Assembly (NCBI RefSeq): GCF_003293695.1
Contig: NZ_CP029556.1
Location: forward strand, 134,001-198,000
Length of the DNA stretch: 64,000 nucleotides
Direction of reading: 5' to 3'
Origin: Lysobacter oculi
GTDB taxonomy: Bacteria; Pseudomonadota; Gammaproteobacteria; Xanthomonadales; Xanthomonadaceae
The position numbers and the translations under genes are program-made. The notes under the pieces were generated by a model. It saw only the letters and a program-made list of their open reading frames with translations. It was not told the DNA's origin and searched no databases. This document shows, piece after piece, positions 48,559-58,773 of this stretch. Position 1 is the stretch's first letter. Each line of letters starts with the position of its first letter.

Positions 48559-49104
48559 TCACTGCAGCAGCGAGCGCAGCATCCAGGCGTATTTCTCGTG
48601 GGTCTGCAGGCGCTGGGTGAGCAGGTCCACGCTGGGGTCGTCACCGGCGTCATCGGCCACCTTCAGCGCCTTGCGCGCGGTGCGGCAGACGGCCTCGTTG
48701 CCCACGGTCAGCTGGCGCACCATCTCGCGCCAGTCGGCGGTGTCGCCCAGGCCCGGCTCCTCGGCGATGGAACCCAGCTTCACGAATTCGGCATAGCTGC
48801 CCGGCGCGTTGTAGCCCAGTGCGCGGATGCGCTCGGCGATCTCGTCCAGCGCGGTCCATTGCTCGGTGTACTGGGTCTCGAACATGGTGTGCAGGGCGTT
48901 GAACATCGGCCCGGTCACGTTCCAGTGGAAGTTGTGGGTCTTGAGGTAGAGCGTGTAGCTGTCGGCGAGGAAATGCGAGAGCTGCTTGGCGATGGCCGCG
49001 CGTTCGGCGGTTTTCAGGCCGATGTCGATGGCCGGCGCGCCGGTCGCCGCGATGGTGGATGCGGCGGCGCTCTTGGCGGCCTTCGGGGTCTTGGATTTGC
49101 TCAT
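48559..49104 (-). CDS. dps: Dps-family ferritin
   Basis: A 181-residue DNA-binding/ferroxidase protein that protects DNA from oxidative stress by storing iron in 12-mers. Ferroxidase-site residues are visible in KTHNFHWNVTGPMFNALHTMF and EQWTALDEIAERI. The lysine- and alanine-rich N-terminal tail could bind DNA. GGAGGCACC lies ahead of the ATG. It is monocistronic, between the convergent pyrB end and the divergent hrpA gene. Confidence 0.96.
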   Translation of the reverse strand: MSKSKTPKAAKSAAASTIAATGAPAIDIGLKTAERAAIAKQLSHFLADSYTLYLKTHNFHWNVTGPMFNALHTMFETQYTEQWTALDEIAERIRALGYNAPGSYAEFVKLGSIAEEPGLGDTADWREMVRQLTVGNEAVCRTARKALKVADDAGDDPSVDLLTQRLQTHEKYAWMLRSLLQ

Positions 49105-49164
49105 GGGGTGCCTCCATATGATTCACGGTGACAATAGCGCCCCCTCACGCAAAGGTGAAATGGA

Positions 49165-52100
49165 ATGCCGCGATGGCGGCGATCGACGATGGCTATGACG
49201 GCTGACCCGCAACAGGCGATACGACAGGCACGGCGCGCCATCGAAGGCGCGTCGACGCGTGACCGTGGCCGCTTACTGGGCCTGCTGGCGAAGTGGCAGG
49301 CGAAGCCGGGCGATGTCGCGTTGCGCGATGCCTTCGCCCACAAGCTGGAAGCCTCGGTCGCCGCGCGCGAAACCCGCGCCGCGCAACTGCCCGTCGCCAC
49401 GATCAACGCCGAGCTGCCGATTGCCGCGCACGCCGACGAGATCGTCGAACTGATCCGCACGCATCAGGTCGTGGTGATCGCCGGCGAGACCGGCAGCGGC
49501 AAGACCACGCAGTTGCCCAAGCTCTGCCTGCAGGCCGGGCGTGGCGCGGCCGGGATGATCGGCTGCACCCAGCCACGCCGCATCGCCGCGCGGTGGGTGG
49601 CGCGGCGCGTGGCCGAGGAACTGCAGGTGCCGATGGGCGGCGCGGTTGGTTTCCAGGTCCGCTTCAACGACCAGGTCGGCGATGCCACCGCGATCAAGTT
49701 CATGACCGACGGCATCCTGCTGGCCGAGATCCAGACCGACCGCTGGCTGTCGAAGTACGACACGATCATCATCGACGAGGCGCACGAGCGCAGCCTCAAC
49801 ATCGACTTCCTGCTCGGCTACCTCAAGCAGCTGTTGCCGAAGCGCCCGGACCTGAAGCTGGTCGTCACCTCGGCCACCATCGACACCATGCGTTTCGCCG
49901 CGCATTTCGAAGGCGCGCCGGTGGTGGAAGTGGAGGGCCGCACTTTCCCGGTCGAGCATCGTTACCGCCCGCTGGAAGGCGAAGGAGAGGACGATGGCGA
50001 ACGCACCGTGCTCGACGGCATCGTCGCCGCCTGCGACGAAATCACCCGCGAGAATCCGCTGGGCGACACGCTGATCTTCCTGCCGGGCGAGCGCGAGATC
50101 CGCGACGCGCACCTGGCGCTGGAACGGCGCAAATACCGGCATACGGAAGTCGTGCCGCTGTACGCGCGGCTTTCCGCCAAGGACCAGGACAAGGTGTTCC
50201 AGCCCGGCCCGCAGCGGCGCATCGTGCTGGCGACCAATGTGGCCGAGACCTCGCTGACCGTGCCGCGTATCCGCTACGTGGTCGATCCCGGCTTCGCGCG
50301 GGTCAAGCGCTACAGCCCGCGCCAGAAACTGGACCGCCTGCACATCGAGGCGATCTCGCAGGCCAGCGCCAACCAGCGTGCCGGTCGCTGCGGGCGCGTC
50401 GCCGATGGCGTCTGCATCCGGCTGTATTCGGATGCTGATTTCGGTGCGCGCAGTGAATTCACCGACCCCGAGATCCGCCGTTCCGCGCTGGCCGGCGTGA
50501 TTTTGCGGATGTTGAGCATCGGGCTGGGCGACATCGAGACCTTCCCGTTCCTGGAGCCGCCGGACCCGCGCGCGGTGGCCGATGGCTGGCAGCAGCTGGC
50601 CGAGCTCGGTGCGGTGGATGCCCATCGCAAGCTGACCGCCATCGGGCGGCAGATGGCGAGACTGCCGGTGGACGTGAAGCTCTCGCGCATGCTGATTGCC
50701 GCGGATAAACACGGCGTGCTGCACGAGATGCTGGCCATCGCCAGCTTCCTCGGCATCCAGGATCCGCGCGAACGCCCGGCCGATGCACGCGCCGCCGCCG
50801 ATAACGCACACGCCCTGTTCGCCGACGCAAAATCCGAATTCATCGGCATCTGGAAACTGTGGGAAGCCTTCCGCATCGCCCACGAAGACCTGAGCCAGTC
50901 GCAGCTGCGCAAATGGGCGGAGAAGCACTACCTCGGCTTTCTGCGCCTGCGCGAATGGCGCGAGCTGCATCGCCAGCTCAAGCTGCAATGCGAGGAACTG
51001 GGCTGGGCGACGCAGCGCGTGGAGGCGTCATCAGCGCGCACCGACGCGAATGCCGACAAGCGCCAGCGGCCACGCAAGCCGGGGCAGGGTGAAGCGGTGC
51101 GTGTCGTGACGCGTGCGGATGTGCAGCCGGATGCCGCGCAGGCCGCCTCGCACGTTGACTATGCCCGCCTGCATCGCGCGTTGATCGCCGGGCTGCCGAC
51201 GCAGGTCGCGCACCTCGGTGATCGCGGCATCTACGAAGGCCCGCGCGGTCGCCGCTTCCAGCTGTTTCCCGGTTCGGTGCTGGCGAAGAAGCCGCCGCCG
51301 TGGCTGCTCTCCGCGACGCTGCTGGACACCGAAAAAGTCTGGGCGATCACCAATGCGGCGATCGAACCGGACTGGGTGATCGCCGAAGTGCCGCACCTGC
51401 TCGCGCGCCGTCATCACGATCCGCACTGGTCGCGTTCGCAGGGGCGCGTCGTCGGCAGTGAGCAGATCAGCCTGTTCGGGCTGGTGCTGGCGCCGAAGAA
51501 GCCGGTGCATTACGGCGCGCTGTATCCGGAGGAATCGCGTGCGATTTTCGTGCGCGAAGGGCTGGTGCCGGGCGAGGTGAACACCCGCAGCGGCTTCCTC
51601 GCCCGCAACCTGCGCGTGCTCGCCGATGCCAGGGAAGAGGAAGCCAAGCTGCGCCGCGCCGGACTGGTGGTCGACGAGGACTGGCAGGCGCAGTGGTATC
51701 TCGATCGCCTGCCATCGCACATCCACAACGCGCAGGCGCTGGATGCGTGGTGGAAGGGTTTGTCGAAGGACGCGCAGGCCGCGCTCGAATGGACGCGCGA
51801 TGACCTGCTGGTCGTGGACGAAACAGATGCCGCGCGTTTCCCGCCCTATCTGGCGATGGGCGATGTGCGTCTGGCCGTGCGCTACCGCTTCGAGCCCGGT
51901 GCCGCCGATGACGGCATGACGCTCGCCGTGCCGCTGCACCTGCTCGGCGCGTTGGACGCGGCGCGGCTGTCGTGGCTTGCACCCGGCTTCGTGCAGGACA
52001 AGGCGGCGGCGCTGATCAAGTCGCTGCCGAAATCGCTGCGGCGCAACTTCGTTCCGGCGCCGGATTTCGCCCGCGCCTTCGCCGAGGCGCATCGCGAACC

Positions 52101-53223
52101 GGAGCCGGGCGACATGGCCTCCAGCCTCGCGCGTTTCCTCAAGCGCTTGGCGGGCGTGGAAGTGATGGAGGCGGATTTCGACGAAGCCGGCATCGACCCG
52201 CATCTGCGCATGAACCTGCAGCTTCAGGACGAGTCCGGCCAGCACGTGCTGGCGAATTCCCGCGATCTCGCCGACCTGCGTGCGAAGTTCGGCCAGCGTG
52301 CGCAGCGTGCCTTCGCCGCGCGGGCCGCGAAGGATCTGGCGAAGGCCGGGCTCACCGCGTTCCCTGAACCACCGATTCCGTCGCAGGTGATGGGCGATGG
52401 CGGCATCCCGGCGTTCCCCGCGCTGCATGACGATGGCGAGTCGGTGTCGCTGCACGTGCATGCGCAGCGCGCGAATGCCGAACACCACCACCCAGAAGGC
52501 GTGCGCCGTCTGCTGCGCATCGCGCTGGCCGACAAGCTCAAGCAGGCACGCCGGCAGCTGCCGATCCCGCCCAAGACCGGCCTGCTGTATGCCGCCATCG
52601 ATCACGCGCCGAGCAAGGTCGAGGCGTTGCGCAAGCCGGTCGCGCGCGATGCCGATCAGCTGCGCGAGGATCTGGTCGAAGGCGCCTTCGCCGCGCTCAC
52701 CGCCGAAGGGCTGGGCGATGTGCGGGATGCGGATGCCTTTGCGCAGCAGGCGGACGTCATCGGCAAGACGCTGTTCGGCGAAGCGATGCGCCGGCTGCAG
52801 CAGGCCGAGGCGATCCTCGCCGGTGTCGCCGAAGTGCGCGCCAAGCTGGAATCGAAACTGATGGGCTGGGCCAGCGGCAATCTGGACGACATGCGCGCGC
52901 ATCTGGCCGCGCTCGCCGCGCCCGGTTTCCTGCGCGAGACGCCGGCGCAGGCGCTCGCCGATCTGCCGCGCTACCTCAAGGCGTTGTCGCTGCGTGCCGA
53001 ACGTGCGCAGCGCGACCCGCAGAAAGACCAGACGCGGATGTTGGAGCTGAAACCCTTCGCCGACGCGCTGGCCGATGCCGACCCGCTGCATCCCGAAGCA
53101 CGCGCGTTGCGCTGGGAGCTGGAAGAGCTGCGCGTGGCGACCTTCGCGCAGGAACTCGGCGCGAAGGGCGGCGTCTCGGCAAAGAAACTGGCCGCGCGCA
53201 TCGCGCGGCTCGCGAACGGGTGA
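49165..53223 (+). CDS. hrpA: ATP-dependent RNA helicase HrpA
   Basis: A 1352-residue DEAH-box helicase. Motifs in order: GETGSGKTTQLPK, TQPRRIAARWVARRVAEEL, DEAHERS, VVTSATIDT, FLPGEREIRDA and QRAGRCGR, then the helicase-associated, OB-fold and long HrpA-specific C-terminal domains. E. coli HrpA resolves stalled or collided ribosomes. The ATG at 49165 has AAGGTG 7 bases upstream; 49189 and 49195 are alternative starts. Confidence 0.96.
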   Translation: MPRWRRSTMAMTADPQQAIRQARRAIEGASTRDRGRLLGLLAKWQAKPGDVALRDAFAHKLEASVAARETRAAQLPVATINAELPIAAHADEIVELIRTHQVVVIAGETGSGKTTQLPKLCLQAGRGAAGMIGCTQPRRIAARWVARRVAEELQVPMGGAVGFQVRFNDQVGDATAIKFMTDGILLAEIQTDRWLSKYDTIIIDEAHERSLNIDFLLGYLKQLLPKRPDLKLVVTSATIDTMRFAAHFEGAPVVEVEGRTFPVEHRYRPLEGEGEDDGERTVLDGIVAACDEITRENPLGDTLIFLPGEREIRDAHLALERRKYRHTEVVPLYARLSAKDQDKVFQPGPQRRIVLATNVAETSLTVPRIRYVVDPGFARVKRYSPRQKLDRLHIEAISQASANQRAGRCGRVADGVCIRLYSDADFGARSEFTDPEIRRSALAGVILRMLSIGLGDIETFPFLEPPDPRAVADGWQQLAELGAVDAHRKLTAIGRQMARLPVDVKLSRMLIAADKHGVLHEMLAIASFLGIQDPRERPADARAAADNAHALFADAKSEFIGIWKLWEAFRIAHEDLSQSQLRKWAEKHYLGFLRLREWRELHRQLKLQCEELGWATQRVEASSARTDANADKRQRPRKPGQGEAVRVVTRADVQPDAAQAASHVDYARLHRALIAGLPTQVAHLGDRGIYEGPRGRRFQLFPGSVLAKKPPPWLLSATLLDTEKVWAITNAAIEPDWVIAEVPHLLARRHHDPHWSRSQGRVVGSEQISLFGLVLAPKKPVHYGALYPEESRAIFVREGLVPGEVNTRSGFLARNLRVLADAREEEAKLRRAGLVVDEDWQAQWYLDRLPSHIHNAQALDAWWKGLSKDAQAALEWTRDDLLVVDETDAARFPPYLAMGDVRLAVRYRFEPGAADDGMTLAVPLHLLGALDAARLSWLAPGFVQDKAAALIKSLPKSLRRNFVPAPDFARAFAEAHREPEPGDMASSLARFLKRLAGVEVMEADFDEAGIDPHLRMNLQLQDESGQHVLANSRDLADLRAKFGQRAQRAFAARAAKDLAKAGLTAFPEPPIPSQVMGDGGIPAFPALHDDGESVSLHVHAQRANAEHHHPEGVRRLLRIALADKLKQARRQLPIPPKTGLLYAAIDHAPSKVEALRKPVARDADQLREDLVEGAFAALTAEGLGDVRDADAFAQQADVIGKTLFGEAMRRLQQAEAILAGVAEVRAKLESKLMGWASGNLDDMRAHLAALAAPGFLRETPAQALADLPRYLKALSLRAERAQRDPQKDQTRMLELKPFADALADADPLHPEARALRWELEELRVATFAQELGAKGGVSAKKLAARIARLANG

Positions 53224-53229
53224 TGCCGC

Positions 53230-53727
53230 TTACTTGATGCGCTTGACCTTGGCCTGCACGCCACTGCCTTCCACGCGCATCCACCACGCACCGAGCGCGC
53301 CCGGGCGGATCGTCACCGGCAGGTTGGTGCCGCGCACGCCGTAGAGCGTGGTCGCGTCGGTCTGCTGCCAGACTTCGCCGTTTTCAAGCGTGTACTGGCG
53401 CTTGGCATCGAAGCCCTTGAACTCGCCGACAAGACGGCTCGTGATCGGCTGGCCATCGCCGAAATCGAAGAAACCCTTGTGCTTCTTCACCACTTCCTGC
53501 CGGCCTTCCTCGCGCGCCTGTTCGATCGCCGCCTTGTCGGGCGCATTGCGCGACAGCCACGCGTTGAGGCGGGCCAGTTCCTCTGCCGACAGCTTGTCGA
53601 GGCCGGCGGCCTTGAATTCGTCGGCGGTCATCTGCCGCTCGATGGGCGCGGCCTCCCGCGACTGAGCGAACGCGGTGAACGAGGCAAGCGTCAGGACGAT
53701 GGCGATGAACGGGCGGATCGCGCGCAT
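53230..53727 (-). CDS. Small exported protein, unknown function
   Basis: A 165-residue protein with a signal peptide (MRAIRPFIAIVL, cleavage after TAFAQ at about residue 21). An acidic/helical part (MTADEFKAAGLDKLSAEELA, a motif seen in small xanthomonad exported proteins) is followed by a beta-rich domain with FFDFGDGQ and a basic C-terminus. No domain of known function is recognised. GGAAG lies ahead of the ATG. TACACT at 53761-53756 is a likely -10, sharing bases with the divergent relA promoter region. The gene end lies 6 bases after the hrpA stop. Confidence 0.78.
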   Translation of the reverse strand: MRAIRPFIAIVLTLASFTAFAQSREAAPIERQMTADEFKAAGLDKLSAEELARLNAWLSRNAPDKAAIEQAREEGRQEVVKKHKGFFDFGDGQPITSRLVGEFKGFDAKRQYTLENGEVWQQTDATTLYGVRGTNLPVTIRPGALGAWWMRVEGSGVQAKVKRIK

Positions 53728-53772
53728 GGGGCTTCCAATCGCTGGGGTTGCCGGTAGTGTAGCCATACCGTA

Positions 53773-55926
53773 TTGCTGAATGCGTCCCCCGGAATCGATG
53801 CCGCCGTGGCCCCCACCACGCCCCTGAACGTGTTGTTCGCGCTGCCCACCGCCGATGCGCTGGGCGCCGACATGCGTGCGTGGCTGGCGACGGCGCTGCC
53901 GCAGGGCATCAGCGATCAGGCGGCCTTGCCGTTGCCGGCCATCTTCGAGTTGCTGGCCGGCCTCAATGCCGATGCCGACATGCTGGCCGCCGCCGTCCTC
54001 GACGCCGCCCGCAGCAGCGGCATCGACATGCGCGGCATCGACATGCCCGCGCGTCTGCGCCAGTTGCTCGATGGGCTGGAAGCGGAATCGCAGGTGCGCG
54101 CGCTGCATGCCGAGCAGGGGCAGGGCGGCGATCCTGAAGGCCTGCGCCGCCTGCTGCTGGCGATGAGCCAGGACCTGCGCGTGGTGCCGATCCTGCTGGC
54201 GCGCCATCTGGTGCGGCTGCGCGGTGCATCGGTGGAAGAGGGTGAAGACGCGCGCACGCTGGCGCGGCTGACCCGCGACATCCACGCGCCACTCGCGAAC
54301 CGGCTCGGCATCTGGCAATTGAAGTGGGAGCTGGAAGATCTCAGCTTCCGCGTGCTCGAACCCGAGCAGTACCGCCGCCTCGCGCGCCTGATGGACGACA
54401 CCCGGCGCGGGCGCGAAAGCTATATCGAAGTGGTGAAGTCGGCGCTCGGTGAAGCGCTGGCCACGCACGGCATCGACGCCGAAGTCGCCGGGCGTTCCAA
54501 ACACCTCTACAGCGTGTGGCGGAAGATGCAGAAGAAGCATCTCGCCTTCGAAGGCCTGCACGATCTGCGCGCCGTGCGCGTGCTGGTCGACACCACGCCG
54601 GAGTGCTACGCGGTGCTCGGCCTGGTGCATGCGTTGTGGATGCCGGTGCCGGGCGAGTTCGATGACTACATCGCGCGACCCAAGGCCAATGATTACCGCT
54701 CGCTGCACACCTGCGTGTCCGGCCCCGAAGGCAAGGTGGTCGAGGTGCAGATCCGCACCCGCGAGATGCATCGCCATGCCGAACTGGGCGTGGCCGCGCA
54801 CTGGCGCTACAAGGAAGGCGGTGCCGGCGATGTGGCGCTGGAACGCAAGGTGGCGTGGATGCGCCGGCTGCTCGATGCCGCGCGCGACGAGAGCGATGCC
54901 GAACTGCGCGCCGACCTTGACCAGGAACTGGTGGAGGAACGCGTCTATGCGCTGACGCCGAAGGGCGAGGTCATCGACCTGCCGGCCGGCGCGACGCCGC
55001 TGGATTTTGCCTACCGCGTGCATACCGACATCGGCCATCGCTGCCGGGGCGCGAAGGTGGATGGGCGCATCGTGCCGCTCGATTACAAGCTGGCCACCGG
55101 CGAGCGCGTCGAAGTGATGGTCGGCAAGACCGGCGAACCGCGCCGCGACTGGCTGCTGCCGGGCAACCGTTTCCTTGCCAGCCCGCGTTCGCGCGAGAAG
55201 GTGCGGGCGTGGTTCCGCCGGCTCGATCGTGACCGCAACCAGCAGGCCGGCCGCGAAATGCTGGAACGCGAACTGAAGCGCATGGGCCTGTCCGATGCCG
55301 ACCTCGCCCCGGCGCTGGCGCGTTTCCACCTCGACAGCGTGGACGAACTGCAGGTGCAGGTGGCGCTCGGCGAGATCGGCCCGAGCCAGGTGGTGCGCGC
55401 ACTCAACGACGCGCGGCGTCCGCCCGAGCCGGTGACCGAAGAGATGCCGGTCGCCGCATCGCGGCCTGCGCAGTCGGCGCCGGCGGGCGTGTCGGTGGGT
55501 GGCGTCGACAACCTGCTGGTCAACGTGGCGCGCTGCTGCCAGCCGCTGCCGGGCGAGCCGGTGGTGGGCTATCTCACCCGCAGCCGCGGCCTGTCGCTGC
55601 ATCGCGCCAACTGCGCCGCGCTCAAGCGCATGTCGGCACGCGAACCCGAGCGCCTGATGCCGGTGGACTGGGGCGATGCCGCGCCGCGACAGGGCGTGGA
55701 CATCGTGGTGGACGGCATCGACCGCAAGGGCTGGCTGCGCGATGTCAGCAACCTGATCGCGCAGGAAGGCGTGATGGTGCGGGCGATCCGTGGCGATGGC
55801 GCCTCGCGCGACGGACGGCAGCGCCTGCTGATCGGCGTGGAGGTGCGCGATATCGGCCAGCTCTCGCAACTGCTCGGCAAGCTGTCCGCGCTGCCCGGCG
55901 TGCTGGATGCGCGGCGTGGCGGCTGA
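53773..55926 (+). CDS. relA: (p)ppGpp synthetase RelA
   Basis: A 717-residue RelA/SpoT homologue that makes (p)ppGpp in response to amino-acid starvation. The N-terminal hydrolase-like region lacks the HD motif (AAAVLDAARSSG), so it should be synthetase-only. The synthetase domain carries GEFDDYIARPKANDYRSLHT, with the EFDD form typical of RelA rather than SpoT. TGS (ALTPKGEVIDLPAGATPLDF), the zinc-finger cysteines (VNVARCCQPLPGE, HRANCAAL) and a C-terminal ACT domain follow. The start is uncertain: TTG 53773 is given, and GTG 53809 is the alternative. TAGTGT at 53755-53760 may be the -10. Confidence 0.95.
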   Translation: MLNASPGIDAAVAPTTPLNVLFALPTADALGADMRAWLATALPQGISDQAALPLPAIFELLAGLNADADMLAAAVLDAARSSGIDMRGIDMPARLRQLLDGLEAESQVRALHAEQGQGGDPEGLRRLLLAMSQDLRVVPILLARHLVRLRGASVEEGEDARTLARLTRDIHAPLANRLGIWQLKWELEDLSFRVLEPEQYRRLARLMDDTRRGRESYIEVVKSALGEALATHGIDAEVAGRSKHLYSVWRKMQKKHLAFEGLHDLRAVRVLVDTTPECYAVLGLVHALWMPVPGEFDDYIARPKANDYRSLHTCVSGPEGKVVEVQIRTREMHRHAELGVAAHWRYKEGGAGDVALERKVAWMRRLLDAARDESDAELRADLDQELVEERVYALTPKGEVIDLPAGATPLDFAYRVHTDIGHRCRGAKVDGRIVPLDYKLATGERVEVMVGKTGEPRRDWLLPGNRFLASPRSREKVRAWFRRLDRDRNQQAGREMLERELKRMGLSDADLAPALARFHLDSVDELQVQVALGEIGPSQVVRALNDARRPPEPVTEEMPVAASRPAQSAPAGVSVGGVDNLLVNVARCCQPLPGEPVVGYLTRSRGLSLHRANCAALKRMSAREPERLMPVDWGDAAPRQGVDIVVDGIDRKGWLRDVSNLIAQEGVMVRAIRGDGASRDGRQRLLIGVEVRDIGQLSQLLGKLSALPGVLDARRGG

Positions 55927-56005
55927 GCCGGCCATGCCCGGCGCGGCGATAGACTGCGCCGGTTCTTCCTCGCCTTCTCCCGCCTTGATCGACTCCGTTT
56001 CCCCG

Positions 56006-56848
56006 ATGCGCGTGCTGCTGACCGGCGCCACCAGCCAGGTCGGCGTTGCCTTGCGCGCGCTGCTGCATGAACAGGGGCATGAAGTCGTCGCGTTGAGCCG
56101 CAATGCCGTGGCGGATGACGCGTCGGTGCGTTGGCAGCAGGCCGATCTGGGCGATGGCTGGCCGGCGATCGGGCGCTTCGATGCGGTGATCAGCTTCGGG
56201 CCCATGCAGGCGCTGGCCGATGCGCTGGCCGCGCTGGATGACGCCCCGTGCCGCCGGCTGGTCGCGACCAGTTCGATGAGCGCGGTGAGCAAGCGCGACT
56301 CGTCCGTCGCCGAAGACCGCGCACTGTCCGCTTCACTGCGCGAGGCCGAGGCGGCACTTGTCACGCAATGCGAGCGGCTCGGCATCGGCTGGACCGTGTT
56401 GCGCCCGACGATGATCTACGGCCTCGGCATCGACCGGAACATCAGCCCGGTGGCGCGGCGCGCGGCGCGCACGCGGGTGTTTCCGTATCCGCGCGGCCGC
56501 GGCATGCGCCAGCCGGTGCATGCGGAGGATGTCGCGCTCGCGGCATGGCGCGCGCTTCACCGGGATGCCGCCATCGGAAGGATCATCGAGATCGGCGGCG
56601 GCGAGCGCCTGCGCATCGATGCCATGTTTCGCCGCGTGCGCGCCGGCCTGCCCGCGTGGACCCTGCCGTTGCCGGTGCCGCGCGTCGCCCTGGCCTTGGC
56701 GGCTGTCTTGCGGCCGGGACTGCGCGGTTTCGTCTCGCGCATCGACCAGGACCTGCTGGCCGACAACACGCGGCTGGAAAAAATCCTGGGCGTGAAGCCG
56801 CGCGGCTTTTCACCCGGCCCGGCACAGTGGCGGGAGGCGGCGAAGTGA
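56006..56848 (+). CDS. NAD-dependent epimerase/dehydratase-like protein
   Basis: A 280-residue short-chain dehydrogenase-like protein. The NAD-binding VLLTGATSQVGVAL starts the protein; the middle shows VATSSMSAVSKRD and WTVLRPTMIYGLG, where the YxxxK pair of classical epimerases is not obvious. PVHAEDVALAAW and GERLRIDAMFRRV follow. Members modify nucleotide sugars or act as regulators. The ATG at 56006 is preferred; TAGACT at 55950-55955 is a possible -10. It overlaps the next glycosyltransferase by 4 bases (GTGA). Confidence 0.8.
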   Translation: MRVLLTGATSQVGVALRALLHEQGHEVVALSRNAVADDASVRWQQADLGDGWPAIGRFDAVISFGPMQALADALAALDDAPCRRLVATSSMSAVSKRDSSVAEDRALSASLREAEAALVTQCERLGIGWTVLRPTMIYGLGIDRNISPVARRAARTRVFPYPRGRGMRQPVHAEDVALAAWRALHRDAAIGRIIEIGGGERLRIDAMFRRVRAGLPAWTLPLPVPRVALALAAVLRPGLRGFVSRIDQDLLADNTRLEKILGVKPRGFSPGPAQWREAAK

Positions 56849-57834
56849 GCGCTTCCGTGTCCGCCATGCCGCGCAGCGCGGTGGTGCTGTGCAGCTACAA
56901 CGGCGAACGCTTCCTGCCCGCGCAGTTCGACAGCCTGCGGGCGCAGACACGCCAGCCGGATGTCTATGTGCTGTCCGACGATGTGTCCTCCGATGCGGGT
57001 TGGGACCTGCTGCAGGCATTCGGCCGCGAACGCGCGCAGGCGGGATGCGAGGTCATCCTCCATCGCAATGACGCGAACCTCGGCTACGTGCGCCATTTCG
57101 AGCAGGCCCTGCAGCGGGCCGATGCCGAGGTGCTGTTTCCCTGCGACCAGGACGATGTCTGGCATTCGCGCAAGATCGAACGGATGCTGGCGGAATTCGC
57201 GCGACGCCCCAGCCTGATGGTCCTGCACGGCGATGCGCGGCTGGTGGATGGCGAAGGGCGCGATCTGGGCCGGCGCCTGCTGCAGGTGCTGGAAGTGACG
57301 CCGGCAGAAATGACGGCGATGCATGCGGGGCGCGGCTTCGACGTGCTGCTGCGGCGGAATATCGTGACCGGCGCGGCGATGGCCCTGCGCCGCGAGGTAT
57401 TGCGCGATGCGTTGCCGGTCGCCGACCACTGGGCCCACGACGAATGGCTGGCGCTGATCGGCGCGATGCTGGGCGAAGCCGACACGCTGGAAGAAGCCGT
57501 GATCGATTACCGGCAGCATGGCGGGAACCAGATCGGAGTGCGGGAGAACGTTGGCCTGCAGCAGGTCGGCATCGGCAAGGCGCGCAATGCATTCATGCAG
57601 CGTGCGGCGCTGCGCTTCCAGGGGCTTGCGCGGCACGTGGCATCGACGTATGCGTCGTCGGGTCACACCGATGCGATCGCGGACCGCCTCACCCACGCCC
57701 AAGCCCGCGCCCATCTCGCCGCCTCATTCCCCGCCCGCATACCGCAAGTGCTCCGCGAATGGCGCAGCGGGCGTTACGCGCGTTTCGGTTCGGGCTGGCG
57801 TTCGGTGATGACCGACCTGCTGAGAATCGACTGA
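56845..57834 (+). CDS. GT2 family glycosyltransferase
   Basis: A 329-residue cytosolic glycosyltransferase of the RfaG-unrelated GT2 fold. AVVLCSYNGERFLPAQFDSL is the nucleotide-sugar binding start; FPCDQDDVWHSRKIE holds the DxD metal motif; GRGFDVLLRRNIVTGAAM and DHWAHDEWLALIGA complete the acceptor side. This is the type that adds rhamnose or similar sugars to O-antigen or capsule. The start is GTG 56845, or ATG 56866. It shares one base with the next gene's start (TGATG), so the two were translated as a pair. Confidence 0.9.
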   Translation: MSASVSAMPRSAVVLCSYNGERFLPAQFDSLRAQTRQPDVYVLSDDVSSDAGWDLLQAFGRERAQAGCEVILHRNDANLGYVRHFEQALQRADAEVLFPCDQDDVWHSRKIERMLAEFARRPSLMVLHGDARLVDGEGRDLGRRLLQVLEVTPAEMTAMHAGRGFDVLLRRNIVTGAAMALRREVLRDALPVADHWAHDEWLALIGAMLGEADTLEEAVIDYRQHGGNQIGVRENVGLQQVGIGKARNAFMQRAALRFQGLARHVASTYASSGHTDAIADRLTHAQARAHLAASFPARIPQVLREWRSGRYARFGSGWRSVMTDLLRID

Positions 57835-58773
57835 TGCAGCCCGCAGCCATTCCATCGATACCCATGTCGTCGGTGACCGCCATCATCGTCACCTTCCAGC
57901 CGGACCTGTCCGCGCTGCATGCGCAACTGGCGCGGCTGCGCCCGCAGGTGGCGCAGGCCGTCATCGTCGACAACGCCTCCGGCACCGAAGTGGCCGCCGA
58001 CCTGCAGGCGCTTGGACACACGTTCAAGGCGCGCTTGCTGCGCAATCGAAACAACCTCGGCATCGCCGCCGCGCTCAACCAGGGCATCGCGGTCGCACGC
58101 ACCCTGGGCGCGACGCACGTCTTGCTGATGGACCAGGACAGCCTGCCCGCGGCGGACATGGTCGAAAAACTTTCGCTGGCGCTCGCGCGACTTCAATCAC
58201 AGGAAACCGTCGCGGCGGTGGGCCCGGTCGCCGAGGACCTGCGCACCGGCGAGGCCGCGCCCTTCGTGCGGGTGGGCTTTCCGCTCAACCGCAAGATCCC
58301 TGCGGTGCCCGGCGAATGCGTGTACTGCGACTTCCTGATCACCTCGGGCAGCCTGGTGCCGCTGGTCGCGTTGGATGCCATCGGCGGGATGGACGAAGCG
58401 CTGTTCATCGACAACGTGGACATGGAATGGTCGTTCGTTCCGTGCGCGGCGTGCGGGATACGCGCTGCATGGCGTTGGCGATGCCCGCATGGGCCACCGC
58501 ATCGGCGACGGCATCCGCCGGATGGCGCTCGGCGCCAGCTTCGTGCATTCGCCGCTGCGGCTCTACTACATGATGCGCAACCGCGTGCTGCTGTACCGGC
58601 GCAGCGCGACGCCGTTTGTCTGGATCGTGCAGGACATCCCCCGCGCGCTGCTCAAGCTGCTGCGTTTCTCGCTGCTGGTGCCGCCGCGCGGCCGCAATGC
58701 AGGCGCGATGCTGGCAGGGCTGCGTGACGGAATCCTAGGCAGAACGGGACCCAAACCGCACGCCGGCCGCTGA
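57834..58773 (+). pseudogene. GT2 rhamnosyltransferase-like gene, frameshifted by a 4-bp duplication
   Basis: The first 200 residues are a rhamnosyltransferase-like GT2 enzyme: VTAIIVTFQPDLSAL, AVIVDNASGTE, NRNNLGIAAALNQGI and the metal motif LLMDQDSLP, then CDFLITSGSLVPL. At 58433-58440 the bases GTTC are repeated; after the second copy the frame changes, and the family sequence (RARRAGYALHGVGDARMGHR, RLYYMMRNRVLLYRR) continues in the +1 frame to 58773. Removing one GTTC would restore a 311-residue protein. As it stands the product would end in unrelated residues at 58727. Disruption would remove one sugar from a surface glycan; a sequencing error is less likely for a 4-base duplication but possible. 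Confidence 0.85.
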
